A stretch of DNA of 64,000 nucleotides from positions 89,942,560 through 90,006,559 of the forward strand of contig NC_092459.1 in assembly GCF_047495875.1 (NCBI RefSeq), written 5' to 3'. The notes below the pieces were generated by a model that was not told the DNA's origin, did not search any database, and worked only from the letters and a program-made list of their open reading frames with translations. Source of the DNA: Pithys albifrons albifrons (taxonomy: Eukaryota > Chordata > Aves > Passeriformes > Thamnophilidae). Positions 46,801 to 58,219 of this stretch are shown piece by piece. The position numbers and the translations under genes were made by a program. Every line of letters begins with the position of its first letter. Within the stretch, counting starts at the first letter, position 1.

Positions 46801-49800
46801 TCATAGCTTTAGTACTAACTCATACAATTTCTGGTATAACTCCCCCACCCTCACTTGTTCTTTCATGTTAGAGTTAGAAGAATGGTTACAATCTTTATTG
46901 TCCTTTAAAAATGAGCTTGGAGACATTATTATAGAAGTGGTATAATCTCAACAGAATGATAAGATTTGCAGTATTACTGATGGGCTCAGTTAAACCAATA
47001 AAATTCTTAAAAAAAGCCTAAGCTGCAGGAATTTACAGGAATTTATGAGTTCTTGGCACAACTGGGAGTAACTGTTTCCATGAATGGCCTTTTTATCAAA
47101 AAGAAAAATTAGAGTTATGTAGCACAAGATGTTTGCTACAATGGAAAAAGTCCTCCTTTCTGAATGAGTCTTGGCTCTATCTGTTGTCAGAGCTAATCAC
47201 ACTGAGCAGTTCATCTGTTCATTACCATAATACTGTATTTACAGCATGCATAAATACAGCTCTTTTCATATTAGGCTTGATAGCCACTTTAAACCTGTCT
47301 TTTATCTATGGCTCTTACATTTCTAACCCACTTATTGCATTTGCAGATACTGCAACGAATTTATGTGTTTTATAAACCTAACAGAATGCCTTGTGTACTG
47401 ATTGATGGAAAATCAGTTGCCAGGCAATGATTGATTTTCCAACACAGCTGCTCCAGCTGCGCTACAGATGCTATTTTTTCTCAGATATCATGGTGGTGTA
47501 AGCTATTGAATATGATCCTTAATTGTAAGGATCTCTGAGAAATCAGTCATTTCAGCACTTACTGGCCGTTTGGTCACCATCTTCAGCTACACTTTGTTTT
47601 TTTACCTAGTAAGCTTGCAATTAGCAGTGCCACTTGGAGTTTGCTTTGGCGTATTTTGCAAGAAGCTGGTTTGAAATCTGTGCCATAAGTAAATGCTTGT
47701 CACTAAAAATTAAAGTTCATTACAAAATGCTATAGCCAATTGCATGTGCTGATGATAGCAAGCTTTTTTCCAGGAATGCATTTCAGATTCCAGTATTTTA
47801 TTTCAAACCCTGCTCAGCTGTGATGACAAATAAATAATTGAGGAAAGTATAACTCAACAGAAAATTTGCAGACCTTCTTTTGATCTGCGGAAGCAAACTT
47901 TGGTTGCTTGGCATTCTTTTAGATGACCTTCATAATTTAGTTGTAGGCTATCAATTTCCACAGTGGCATAAAATATTAAAGTCAAGAAATATCAATAATT
48001 CATACTCTTATGGCACATGAGATATCAATGAGAGGAACATTTGGATTTGCTAAAATTAAAAGTGCAACTCTGCTTAAGGTACAAGTGCAAGCTTAAGGCT
48101 TTTAATGCTCATTATGAGACAGGAAATTAAGCCAAGTCTCATGTTTCATAGAAAGAGGAGCTGTAGTTGGTAGGTGTTCTGTCATTTGTACACTAACCTC
48201 CTGTTCACAACAGGGTAATGTGTCTGCTTGCTAAAATAGACTTGCTGGCAGACTATGTCCTTTTTCTTACCTTTCTCAAGAAAAGCATTTCTCAACACTT
48301 TCTCACTGATATGAAATCTGATTCTTCTTAAAGAGACAATTACTACTGATACTGACAGTGTGGCTGGTTGCAGCGCACTGAGAATTGGACATTGGGCATA
48401 ATCTGGCTACTACACCTGGTTTTGTCACTGGCCTGCAGGCAGATCCTTTTGGTGTCCTGCATTTAATTAAAAGTTTCTCAGAAGACGTGTTCTGTACCTA
48501 GTCCCAAGAGCCTCTGATTTCAGTGGGCCAAAGCACTGACGAAATATGAGTAGGAAGTTAAAATGCAATTAATTCCCACTCCAGCTTCTAGAACATGAAT
48601 ATTTTCCCTAATGTTTCCTTTTTTAAAATGAACTTGATGTTTCCTTTGTCTAGCCTTGTCTTCTACTAAGCACATATCTAAATGGTATAAAATGCTAAAT
48701 GATTTAGTAGTCTGGTAGATTTCCATGCAAAAATTTTTGCAATAGTCATTTATACTTGCCTTCTGTGTTAAGGCAGTATCTTCATGTGCATCCATTTCTT
48801 CAGAGCTGATATTCTTCCAAAACAGCAATAAACAGTCGCTCCACTTTTCAGTTGTGACCAATGCCTTTCAAAGCCAATCTACCAGAGACATTTTAGAATA
48901 AATTTATGCTTTCATTCTCTAAGTTGTTTTTTTCCAGTGCCTTCTACTGCAAGAGAAAGGGAGGTACAAGGGTCACTTCTTTTACTTTGGTAGCTTGCTC
49001 AGCTTTTCAACACCTTACAATTGTGGGATGCAACTGGAGGAAGAGAAGGAGGAGTTGCAGTTGTGTGATGATCTTTGGGTAAACACTGGAAAAAAGATGA
49101 ACTATGGCCTGGGTTGTCATCATGTAAATTTGTGCATGCTCATGCCGGGCATACAACAGGAAGATTCACCTTTGAAACTGAGATTTGTTTCAGGAACACG
49201 GGTAAGCTCTAGGATCTGGCTGTGAGAAGGTGGCTTCAGCAGTGAACAAGTAGCCTCATTGTTCTGGTTTGGAGGAGAACCTGGAGGGAAGTGATGTTAG
49301 CACTTCCATCCAGTATTTAGGTAAAATAACATCCTTTACACTACAACATGTCCTGTTGGTACCGTAGAGAAATTTCAAACTGCAGATATGTTGTATGTCT
49401 GGGATACTTTGATCTCTTCAGCTAAACCTGTGGGTTGGCTTAGGTTATTTAGGGAAGAGCAGGTTGTAGAAAAGAAGAGCTTTTTCTTCTTGAGTCTGTG
49501 ACTAATTTTTGCCCCTGGTGTAACTCTTCCCTGAATCTCTCTGCTATTTTGCTGTGAGTGAGGACTTAGAGACGTGACCTTTGAGTTGTTTTGTTTTCCT
49601 CCTGGTAGAAGTGCTGATCATGCTTTTTAGAGGAGGTTGCAAACAACAGAAGAAGCAACATTCACTGTGATCTCCTGATCTGCAGATATGTGTGAGACAT
49701 GTCATCATACAACTTCAGTTAGACTCCCACATCAAGTCTGGAATCATTTTAAGTCCATGTCTGGTGAATGACACAGCCCTCTACTTTCATGGATCTACTG

Positions 49801-52800
49801 CCCCTGCAAGTACTTAAAGGCTGTGTCTCAGTTATCTCCCGATCTCTGCATGTAGTCCAGATCAGTGGACCTCCTACAGGCTTTGGTTCTGTGGTGCATA
49901 TGGCATTCTTAATATTTCTGAGATATTTCTCATCTTCTTTTAAAATTTTATGTCTTGCAACATTCTTAGATTTTTTTTCACAATCTTTTCCTATTCTATG
50001 CTATCTTTTCCAGTCACCAAGTAATGAGGCTGTGATAATGGTAAGCACAGCCCAGTGCAGATTTTGCTCTAAACTGTAGCAAAGAAGTCCTTGCTATTGC
50101 TCCTGAATGCTACTTAGTAGACCAATACTTACTACTTTACTTAGTTACATATGTTGTTACTCAGTGCTCTTTGTCCTCATTTTAGATCTTTTCCAACTTG
50201 CCATCTTCCTTTCTTGATCACATACAATGCATCTAGTTTTTTTATCCCAAGTTATATAGCTGTGATGAATATAATTAAAAATAACATGATTTTGCCACCT
50301 TTTCTTTAGGCAATTCAGATCACATTGTGTGAAAGACCTACCAGTACTCTCATTTGACAGTGGAACTTTTTAGCTATCACAGTGATTCTAGAAATAAATG
50401 TCCCATAGCTCATGAATAAACTTGAATTTCAACTGTGTTCCTTCTATTTAAAGAAAAAGTTTAATTTTTTTCTTTTAAATTTCACTACAAATTCCAAACA
50501 TGTTGTAGTGTTTTCCCTTTTGCCCCCCCCCCCCCCCCCCCCAGCCCCCATGCCTCCACCAGACTAAGCAGAGGATTCAAACTACTTTCAGCTCCCACAC
50601 ATCCTCCTATTCTGTTTGGGATTTGTGACATTGGAGTTATGTGATTGCTGAGAAAATTACTCTCAATGATATTGAAGTAATTCCCCTTCATTTTAGTAAT
50701 AAAAGTTGCATATGTTTTGTGAGAATAGCACCCCTGCTGTACAGAGAACTACTGTGATCCATCACTTTAAATCAAGAAATCATTTGACAAGTTTATTTCC
50801 TGAACAGGAAGCATTCTGTCAGATCAGCTGGAAATCCTGAAATCGATACATGTGAAGATGAAAATCAAAATAGAAGATGCTGTTATTTTACTAGGCCAGT
50901 TTGGTCTTCCTAGGAAGGCCACTCTACCACTGGGATGCTGAAGAAGTATCTCTTTCTTTCTTTTCAGAATGTGTATGTCTGAAGACATGTATTAAAATAA
51001 GGATAGTAGCTAGTAATTTTTAGAGGTCTGTATGACTCATAATTATGTGGTAGAATCTGATCCCAAATAGAAATATAGTTCAAATATATCATATATAAAA
51101 GTGGTTTTGGCAGAAAAAAATGAAAAGTGAAAAAATTTCCCATGTATTTTAATGAGAATTTTCAAGTATATATTGCAAATTTAATGCAAGTCATAGTTGA
51201 CTCATAATTATATACACAGAAAAACCAAAATTGGATACTTTGAAAAGCACTGGTAAGCGAGGAGGAGGCAAGAATGGCCAATTGCACTTACTTGGAAAGC
51301 ATCAGTTGCACAAGAAACATTCTCTTTAGATTGTAGGCATTGAAGGGACTTCCAGCCACACTGCTAGTTGTATAAGAACTGAGTGTTCTCAGGTTAGTCA
51401 ACTTCAGCTGAAACGTTGCTAATATAAAGCCTACGATGGAGACATAGAAGCCGTGCATGCCAGCTGCATTTTTATTGGCCGTCTGCAACTTCAAAGGCTT
51501 TCCTGCTCTAAAGCCCAGGCAGGTACCCTGGGCTGCCCTCAAACCTGCCTTTCCTGGCTTATTGATTCTCAACATGGCTTTACCTGCAAGTCAGTGGGTT
51601 TGTTTTCAGTGACGAATTATCTTGAAACTATGTTTTTATTGAGCTGCTTAAGATTTTTATTTTTTTAATGTATTAATAAGTATGGATTGCTGTTTTCCTC
51701 CTTTGATTCTGTCTGTTAGTTCACCTGTCAGAGAGATCTGTGTAAGTAACAGATGCCTGAAGTATTTTGACAGGGTGTTTGTTTCTGTTTCCAGTATAAA
51801 ACTCATGTGATGACAAGCACACAGTAAAACGAGATTTGCCCCAAATGTACTAGAGCCCCACTCTTCCTCTTTCCTCTCCCCCTTGAAAGTTAGTTTTAGT
51901 GTTATCGCTTTGGCACGTGCCTTGCTTAAAAAAAATATAAATCTTTCCCTGCCCATGACCAGGGAATTCTGATCTTCCCTCTTTTTGCACAGACGTTCTT
52001 TGGCAAGATTCTTCATGTGGTTAGGAAGAAATATCAGTGCCTAGGAGGAGTATTGTTGAATACACGAGGTCTGTCAGTCATCTTGAACACATAACTGTTG
52101 AACATCTTGAACAGCTGAGAAGGAATCCCTGAGATATCTGCTATGCTCCTTAAAGTCAAGCATAGCAGGTATGCCTTGAAATTCATTTGAAGAGTTTATC
52201 TGAAGATTTTTCTGTGAGTATCAAAAGTAAAGATTCTGAAGCATAAAAATGCTTACATTTGCCCTGGCATAATTCTAGAGTTAGCTATTCAGTAAAATGA
52301 CTCAGTTATTTCAGACTGCACTGAATTTCAGTACTTTAGTTAAATCAAAATCTGAGATTCTGCTGGTAGTGGTTGTGAAATAAGCCCATGTTGATTACCA
52401 TATAAGAGGAACTCACTGTACCTTTAAGTTTTCATGTATGGCTTTTGTCTTTACACTATCTTTGCCTGCACTACCAACATTTTATTATAATTTCAGTGAA
52501 GCTCCTTCTGGTCAACAGTACTTCATGATCAGGCTTTATACATTTGGTCATGCCTGTGTGTCTGCAGCACTTTGGAGCCTTCTAACTTGTTCATACCATG
52601 CAGTGGAACAGGGTTAAAAGATGTTCCAAGGAGCAGCTCTCAGGAACCAGATGGAGAATTGCCCCACGTGTCTTAATGAAACAACTCATCCGTTTTCATA
52701 TGGTAAGATGCCTGTTGTCATATGGTATTAGCAGCAAAACTTTCTTCGCAGTACTTTCAGTGCACCCTTATGGGCAGGTGGCACCTGAAACATTACACTG

Positions 52801-53750
52801 ATGTGTAATTCTGCCCCTCAGACTGCAAGTTCTCTGTTGTAAGGCCTGTCCCTTTTCATGTCAAAGCAGCAGCTAGTCACATGGGGTCCTGAGCTGGGAT
52901 GAGGGCTTCAGATACTCTTATAAAATGGTGTAGTAAAGACCAGGTTGTTGAAACTGAAAAATACATTAAACATCTAACTGAATTTCCTCATTGTTCCCTA
53001 TTCTTACAAATAAAAACTTGGCACAGCAGAAGTGTATCTGCTTTTCTGAAGTTTTTGTCCTAAAGTCTGGGGATTAAAGTATAAGCAGGGAAGGTTTGCA
53101 TGACTACAAAGAACATTTTTGCTATATGTTTTCAGATGAACTGTCCCCTGCCTGATTAAGTGTCAGCACTTTAGCTGACCTGCAAGATGCTGAAATTCAT
53201 TTCAGTCTCAATATGTTTAATGTTCATTTTCAGGCATAAGCCTGCAGATAAAATCAGTTCAAAATCTGTAAGTCAACATGGCAGAGATTTCAGGGCAGCC
53301 TACCTGTCTGGACATTAGCAGAGGAAAAGCCTTTTGAAGTCACAGACGGCCAATAAAAATGCAGCTGCATTCAAACCTTAAATGACTCCAGCACTGAGCT
53401 TTTACATTACTGGTACTTAAGTGAAGGCCAAAAATTTTCGGAAACTGCCTTTGAATACTGGTCCACAGCAAACTTTTGTGTACCTTACAGTGTGACTGAA
53501 CCCCATCACTCTTGTTCCCTTGTCAATAAAAAGAAATTGTGGAAAAAGCTCTGTGTTCCTGTCATGCCCAGGGTTGAGGATGGCAAGATCCTGCAGTGGT
53601 TCATGGTTCCCTCTCTGCAGAGCAGGACACCAGCAGAAGGTCTCCAGGAGATCTGTTTATACCAAGGCTGGGTATCAGTCAGGAAAGCTGGGTGAAACTC
53701 ATGCTGATATCTCAGAAGTGGGGAGGTGCATTTCACAGGCTGATATAAGT
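43900..53750. other. Intergenic, no supportable gene
   Basis: I see no exons, RNA genes or recognisable retroelements in this stretch. It contains a poly-C run at 50523-50542, an exon-like open segment at 44313-44380, and repeat-poor AT-rich stretches (47120-48140 is the cleanest) that could hold distal regulatory DNA. The 143-codon frame at 45730-46161 runs through a T tract and has no family resemblance. Confidence 0.6.
50523..50542 (+). repeat. Poly-C run (20 C)
   Basis: An uninterrupted run of 20 C is followed by CAG and another C5. Such runs are prone to sequencing and assembly length error. The other strand is a G20 that can form quadruplexes, and the C strand an i-motif. Confidence 0.9.
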
Positions 53751-53757
53751 TAGTACT

Positions 53758-53890
53758 TTGGAATCATGGAACCATAGAATCATTTAGGTTGGAAAAGACT
53801 TTGAAAATCACAGTCCAGCCATTAATCCAGCACTGCTAAGTCCACCACCAAATTGTGTCCCCAGGTGCCACAGCTACAAGTCTTTTGTTT
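53758..53890 (-). mobile_element. CR1 LINE fragment, 3' end
   Basis: The + strand reads AATCATGGAACCATAGAATC, then ATTTAGGTTGGAAAAGACTT, AATCACAGTCCAGCCATTAA and TGCTAAGTCCACCACCAAAT. This is the antisense of a common avian CR1 3' end, beginning with its tail repeats. The 5' part is missing and it carries no coding sequence. Confidence 0.9.
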
Positions 53891-54834
53891 TCTTTTGCTT
53901 TTGTAAATTGTGTGACAGTTCCCTTTCTGCAAGGTGTCTCTGGTAGAGGTGACATGGTACAAAAAATTAGGAGGGTCCTGACCTCTGCTTCCCTTGGCCT
54001 GCAGTGGGAATGGGAAGGTTGGTGTGCTCTGTCTCTGCTTTGACCCCTTGGTCAGATTCTTTCCAGGGCTTTGTACAGCCTCCAGCACAACAATACAGGG
54101 GTGTCTGGCCTTACTGGCACAACTGGAATATAAAGACTTATGAATGAAGTTGGGATGGCTGGCTCTCAATTAAAATTCAAAACAGCCCTCCAGCTTTCTG
54201 AATTATCCATGCTTATTGGTTCTTAAACAAGAAAAAGGATTAAGAAATGCATTAAGTGCCCTTAAAAACTTAGTTAATTTTGCCTTTCCATATGATAGAA
54301 TGTAATATATCTATTCCTAATCCTGGATGGATTTTAAATAATGTTTTTCTGGCTTATAAAGATATTTCAGTGAATCTTGAGTAACGTTTTTCCTGTGGGC
54401 AGATTTAAGAATGTAAGGTGGAGGCAGTGGGCAGGACTGGGGACATAAAGCTGTTCTTTTGTTGTAACAGGATCATGGTATGGAAATGGTTGACAACCAC
54501 TGCAATCAGATTTTACAGGGAAATTCGAATTATCACACTAAAAAGGAACCCACTTTTCCATTCACAAGTCCTAAAATAGCATGTCATGGGTGTAAGCTCT
54601 GAGCATTGCCTGTGCTTGGCCTCAGGTTAAGCTAATTTGGAGGAATGATAGATAGAATTTTATTGCTGACATTTGGTTTGTTTGGATTTTATTTAATGAC
54701 AGCTGTTAGCAGCTGCTTGGTGGTTTGGAGGGTTAGAAATAGCTTGAGCAGAGTTCAGGTAAAGCAGTAGTCAAAGATGGATGGGGCTTTGCTATTTTCT
54801 CTATGCCTGTAACTGAGTAGTACAGTCAGTTTGC

Positions 54835-54945
54835 TTGAGCACCCTTGTCTAGTGGAAAGTGTCCCTGCCCATGCCAGGGGCTTTTTGAAGGAGATGATCT
54901 GTAAGATCCCTTTCAACTCAAACCATTCTGTGATATTCAGATAAT
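54835..54945 (+). mobile_element. CR1 LINE fragment, 3' end
   Basis: In sense orientation it has TTGAGCACCCTTGTCTAGTG, AAAGTGTCCCTGCCCATGCC, a GAGATGATCTGTAAGATCCC block, and the tail TTTCAACTCAAACCATTCTG. These are in the order of a CR1 3' untranslated region. It is strongly 5'-truncated and was inserted independently of the minus-strand copies. Confidence 0.88.
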
Positions 54946-55370
54946 TTATGCTTTTATCCAACTATAGAGCACGTGGTAAAAAAACCTATCTTAAAAATGT
55001 TTGCAGATGTTCTCCTCTGGCTTTTTTTTCTTTCCATTTGCAAACTTTCTGTTTTTTCCATGTAGCTCACAGTCTTGTCTTTGAGAAAGAAATTAATTTT
55101 AAGTATTGTAGCTACTTCTGCACCTCACAAATGAAATCAGCTTCAGCCTAGCACAGTCATTTCATTCTGGTGAGAAAAGTCGCTTTGCACGGTGTTAAAA
55201 CCTTACTTGATTATATTCTAGTTTTGAGTAGAATGAAGAAATAGTAGAAGAAAAATCAAGCATTGCTAATTACAAATGGCATGCTTTGCTAGCCTGGTAA
55301 AAACATGCTGTTCTAAATAAATGCATCAAACATTGGATTAGGAGTGTAGAAAAGCATACATGTTCAAATC

Positions 55371-55606
55371 TTAAACACATCATAATTTTAAGTGTCCACA
55401 AGTGTTTAAGAAGTGTTGGTAGGAATGAGCACATATATCCATTCACTAGTTAAATATCATAACCTGTTTCTTTTCTAAACACATGCACAAGGGAACAGAA
55501 CACATTTAAGATGTTAAACACATTGACATGTTTACAATGTGTTGCAAGAAAGTGTTTAACTTCTTGGTTCCAAAGTTAAACACTTTGGAATTAGAGGGTT
55601 TACTAA
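55371..55606. promoter_or_regulatory. Cluster of forkhead-like motifs with perfect inverted repeat
   Basis: Eight copies of a TGTTTAA/TTAAACA-type motif lie within 236 bases, near 55371, 55402, 55476, 55513, 55529, 55552, 55575 and 55598. Two form a perfect 14-bp inverted repeat, AAAGTGTTTAACTT at 55549-55562 and its complement at 55573-55586, with a 10-base spacer. The core resembles forkhead (TGTTTAC, GTAAACA) sites. The stem does not extend outward, so a microRNA precursor is unlikely. A regulatory role is inferred. Confidence 0.35.
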
Positions 55607-56374
55607 TTCTGCATTTATTCAATGTGACTATCACTTACTGACACTTATTGGATAAAGTTTGAATGGATTCAGATAAGATTAAAAAAATTAATCGGAAAGG
55701 GAGGAACACTTTGGCTTTGGAACCATAAGGGGAAAAGATGTGAATTAATAGTTTGCAATGTTCTGTAGTTTATGCATATGCCCCAGTGCGCAAATAATTG
55801 AAAAAAAAATTAACCCCAGATTTATGAACTGTCCCATATCTGGTTCATGTAAATACAAGTACTGATCATTACTTCAAATTAGAGGTCAAATTAGAATTCA
55901 TTTACAAGGTGCACTAAAATAAGTCTTAAAAATTAAGAACAAGTTTTAAGTAAAATGCTATCTGATTGGCCTCCCAGATCACAAAATTAACCCTAGGATT
56001 CCTGGATCAGTAGAGCAAGGGCAGAGTGGGGAGGTAACACTGTGGGATTTTTCAAAGGACACAGTTCTTTATAGATGTGAGGCTTTCTATAGGTTAGCTT
56101 CCAGTTACCAGTCATTAAAAATATGCTTAATGCTTTTAACTGACTCTGATTTTCATGGAAGTTGATGAGGGAAGCCCATTTGGTGAAGAAGACGCTCTCT
56201 GCTCTTTCTGGTGCAAGCTTCTTAAGTTCAGTACATGTGAATGACCAAATATTAATAATGTCTTAAACACTGTCAAAATCAAGGAAAGACTTCTGTCACA
56301 CTGCAGGGAAGCAACTGCCTGTCTGAGACCACCAAAACACCCCCCTCCCAATGCCTTCTGACTGGAATTCAGAT

Positions 56375-57035
56375 TGTGACTGGGAACTTGAGATAAGACT
56401 ATTGTCTAATCATCTCGAGTCTCAGGGGAGGTGAAAAAGAGTCAGGGAAGAATGTCTCTGTGTTAAGAATAAGCCCCAGCTGAGCTCAGTAGGTGGTGGG
56501 GAGGAAGGGGTTTGGGTGTGTTACCAAAGGAATAACTGCCAGTTCCCCCGGGAAGACCATGCACACATGGGACATTCACGTGAGAGGCAGCTGAGAACGG
56601 GTCATAAACCATCAAAGACCCCCAAAGTGCACCCCTGTCTCATTTCTTAGGCCTTCTACCACCAGAGGACTGCACATGATCCAAGTGAGGCAATAAATAT
56701 AGAGCCTGTCGCAAGAGACTGCAAAGCTTCCCTCCACTCCCCACCCCTGAGGAGGCGCCTGAGCATCTCCTGGACATATATTAATCCATTGGATGTTTTG
56801 TAGGACCCTCACCACCAAGAAGCCCAGAAGAGCTGGACTGATGGGATGCCACTGGGTTGTATGGAGTAGTGATACATTTTCTATTTTAATGTCTCTCTGT
56901 GACTTTCTTTCTTCCCTCCCTCCTCTTTTTTCTTTTTTCTTTCTATCTCTCTTTCTGTGCTTCACATTTACCATTAAATAAAACCCACACTATTGGCTTT
57001 GTCATCTGGCCTTGTTTGTACCCTAATTTGGGCAG
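56375..57035 (+). mobile_element. Probable endogenous retrovirus LTR
   Basis: The block is GC-richer than its flanks and has LTR layout on the + strand. A TATA-like AATAAATATAGAG lies at 56693-56705. CACCAAGAAGCCCAGAAGAG at 56811-56830 and a long pyrimidine tract (56905-56955), both typical of avian ERV LTRs, follow. Then comes overlapping ATTAAATAAA at 56973-56982 as poly(A) signal, followed by a T/G-rich end. Edges are uncertain and no target-site duplication was found. The 120-codon minus-strand frame is a shadow of the pyrimidine tract. Confidence 0.5.
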
Positions 57036-57849
57036 AAGCATTTCTAATATTTTTAATAACTGGATCATAAGAGTACAATGTTGTGCAGAGGCTGAAGCTG
57101 CAGTCACACCTCAGATAGAGGCAAAGTGGTTCAGTCATGCTGCAGAGCACTGCGTAGTTACCTGCGCTGACTCCAGATGGACAATGAACTAGCAAAATAC
57201 CTGAGTGAAAGCATGGAGTTCTTTAAACCTGTCAGAAATGGAAACTCCCCAGAAATGTAGAGGATAGCTGGTGGCAGCTTACACAGTATTTTGCTGGAGC
57301 TTTAGGCAACAGGTGCCCTGGTAAGGGAAAACAATTAGAAGATAGCCTTAGTGTTGACATCTTTTCTCATCTCTTTTATGCATTTAACTTAACTTGGGCA
57401 GAGAAGGCTGACAATTGCTCTGTACAGCACACATTTGGGAAGCACTGCATTCCACAGTAACGTTCCTCCCAGCCCTGTGAATGATGCAAATGATGGAGAT
57501 TATGAAAACAAAAGTGAAAAATCAGTGTAACTGCTCTAAGGTTAAGAGCTACATTTGGGGAGTTAGGGCTACATTTAAACTGAGTGATTGGTGCCCTTAC
57601 TTGAGGGGTCTGTCCAGCCATAATACCTGGTTTTCTTCCTACACATGTGTGTATTCTTGGTAGGACGCAAGGTAACTGCAGGTGTAATAGAAAAAGTCAA
57701 GTTATAAAAGGACACCTGAGGCTAAAACCATGGGTTCCAAAGGCAGTGGAAAGCAATAGATAACAGAATAAGCACAGCATGGTGAGTGGTTGATGACAAA
57801 ACATTTACAATATCAAAGCAGCTCTTCATAGGAGCAACAGGCAGTGTTG

Positions 57850-58215
57850 CAGATGTTGCCATAAAAGTCTGTAAAAAAGACTCCAAGCCAAGTTTTGTAG
57901 GAGATAAGATAAAGGGCAGGCACTTTAATGAGCAACCCCGCTCATCCAGGGATACATCGACATGCACGCATGCAAGCTCTAAGTTCTATAGCTTTTATAA
58001 TATAACCTATCCAATCACTACTGTCCACATGTCCAGTTTCACCTATGTCCCCTCCCAGTTCCCACCCCTGTTGAATTGGGGCTGGGGTCGTTGGGACCCT
58101 CTATCTTCATCCACCTCCACTTCTTCAGCACACAAAGGTTCTCTGGACGCTCTCCAGGGCTTCGGGTCACACTGCTCCATGTTTATGTTCTCTTCTGATA
58201 TGCTTTAATCAGGCA
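57850..58215 (-). mobile_element. LTR, copy B of a two-copy family in this window
   Basis: Related to the block at 28440-28790 by shared ordered motifs and orientation. On the minus strand it has ATTGG, then the TATA box within GGTTATATTATAAAAGC (complement of 57991-58007), then ATTAAAG (ATTAAA is the complement of 57924-57929), then a U5-like end containing AACTTGGCTTGGAGTC. A GC-rich U3 lies to the right. The apparent 140-codon + strand frame across it (57786-58208) is not a gene. No internal retroviral region is attached. Confidence 0.68.
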
Positions 58216-58219
58216 CCTT

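Noticed and set aside
55549..55586. Inverted repeat as a microRNA precursor
   Set aside because: The stem is only 14 bp, with a 10-base spacer and no outward extension, so it is too short for a pre-miRNA.
57786..58208. 140-codon + strand open frame
   Set aside because: It covers LTR copy B on its non-sense strand.
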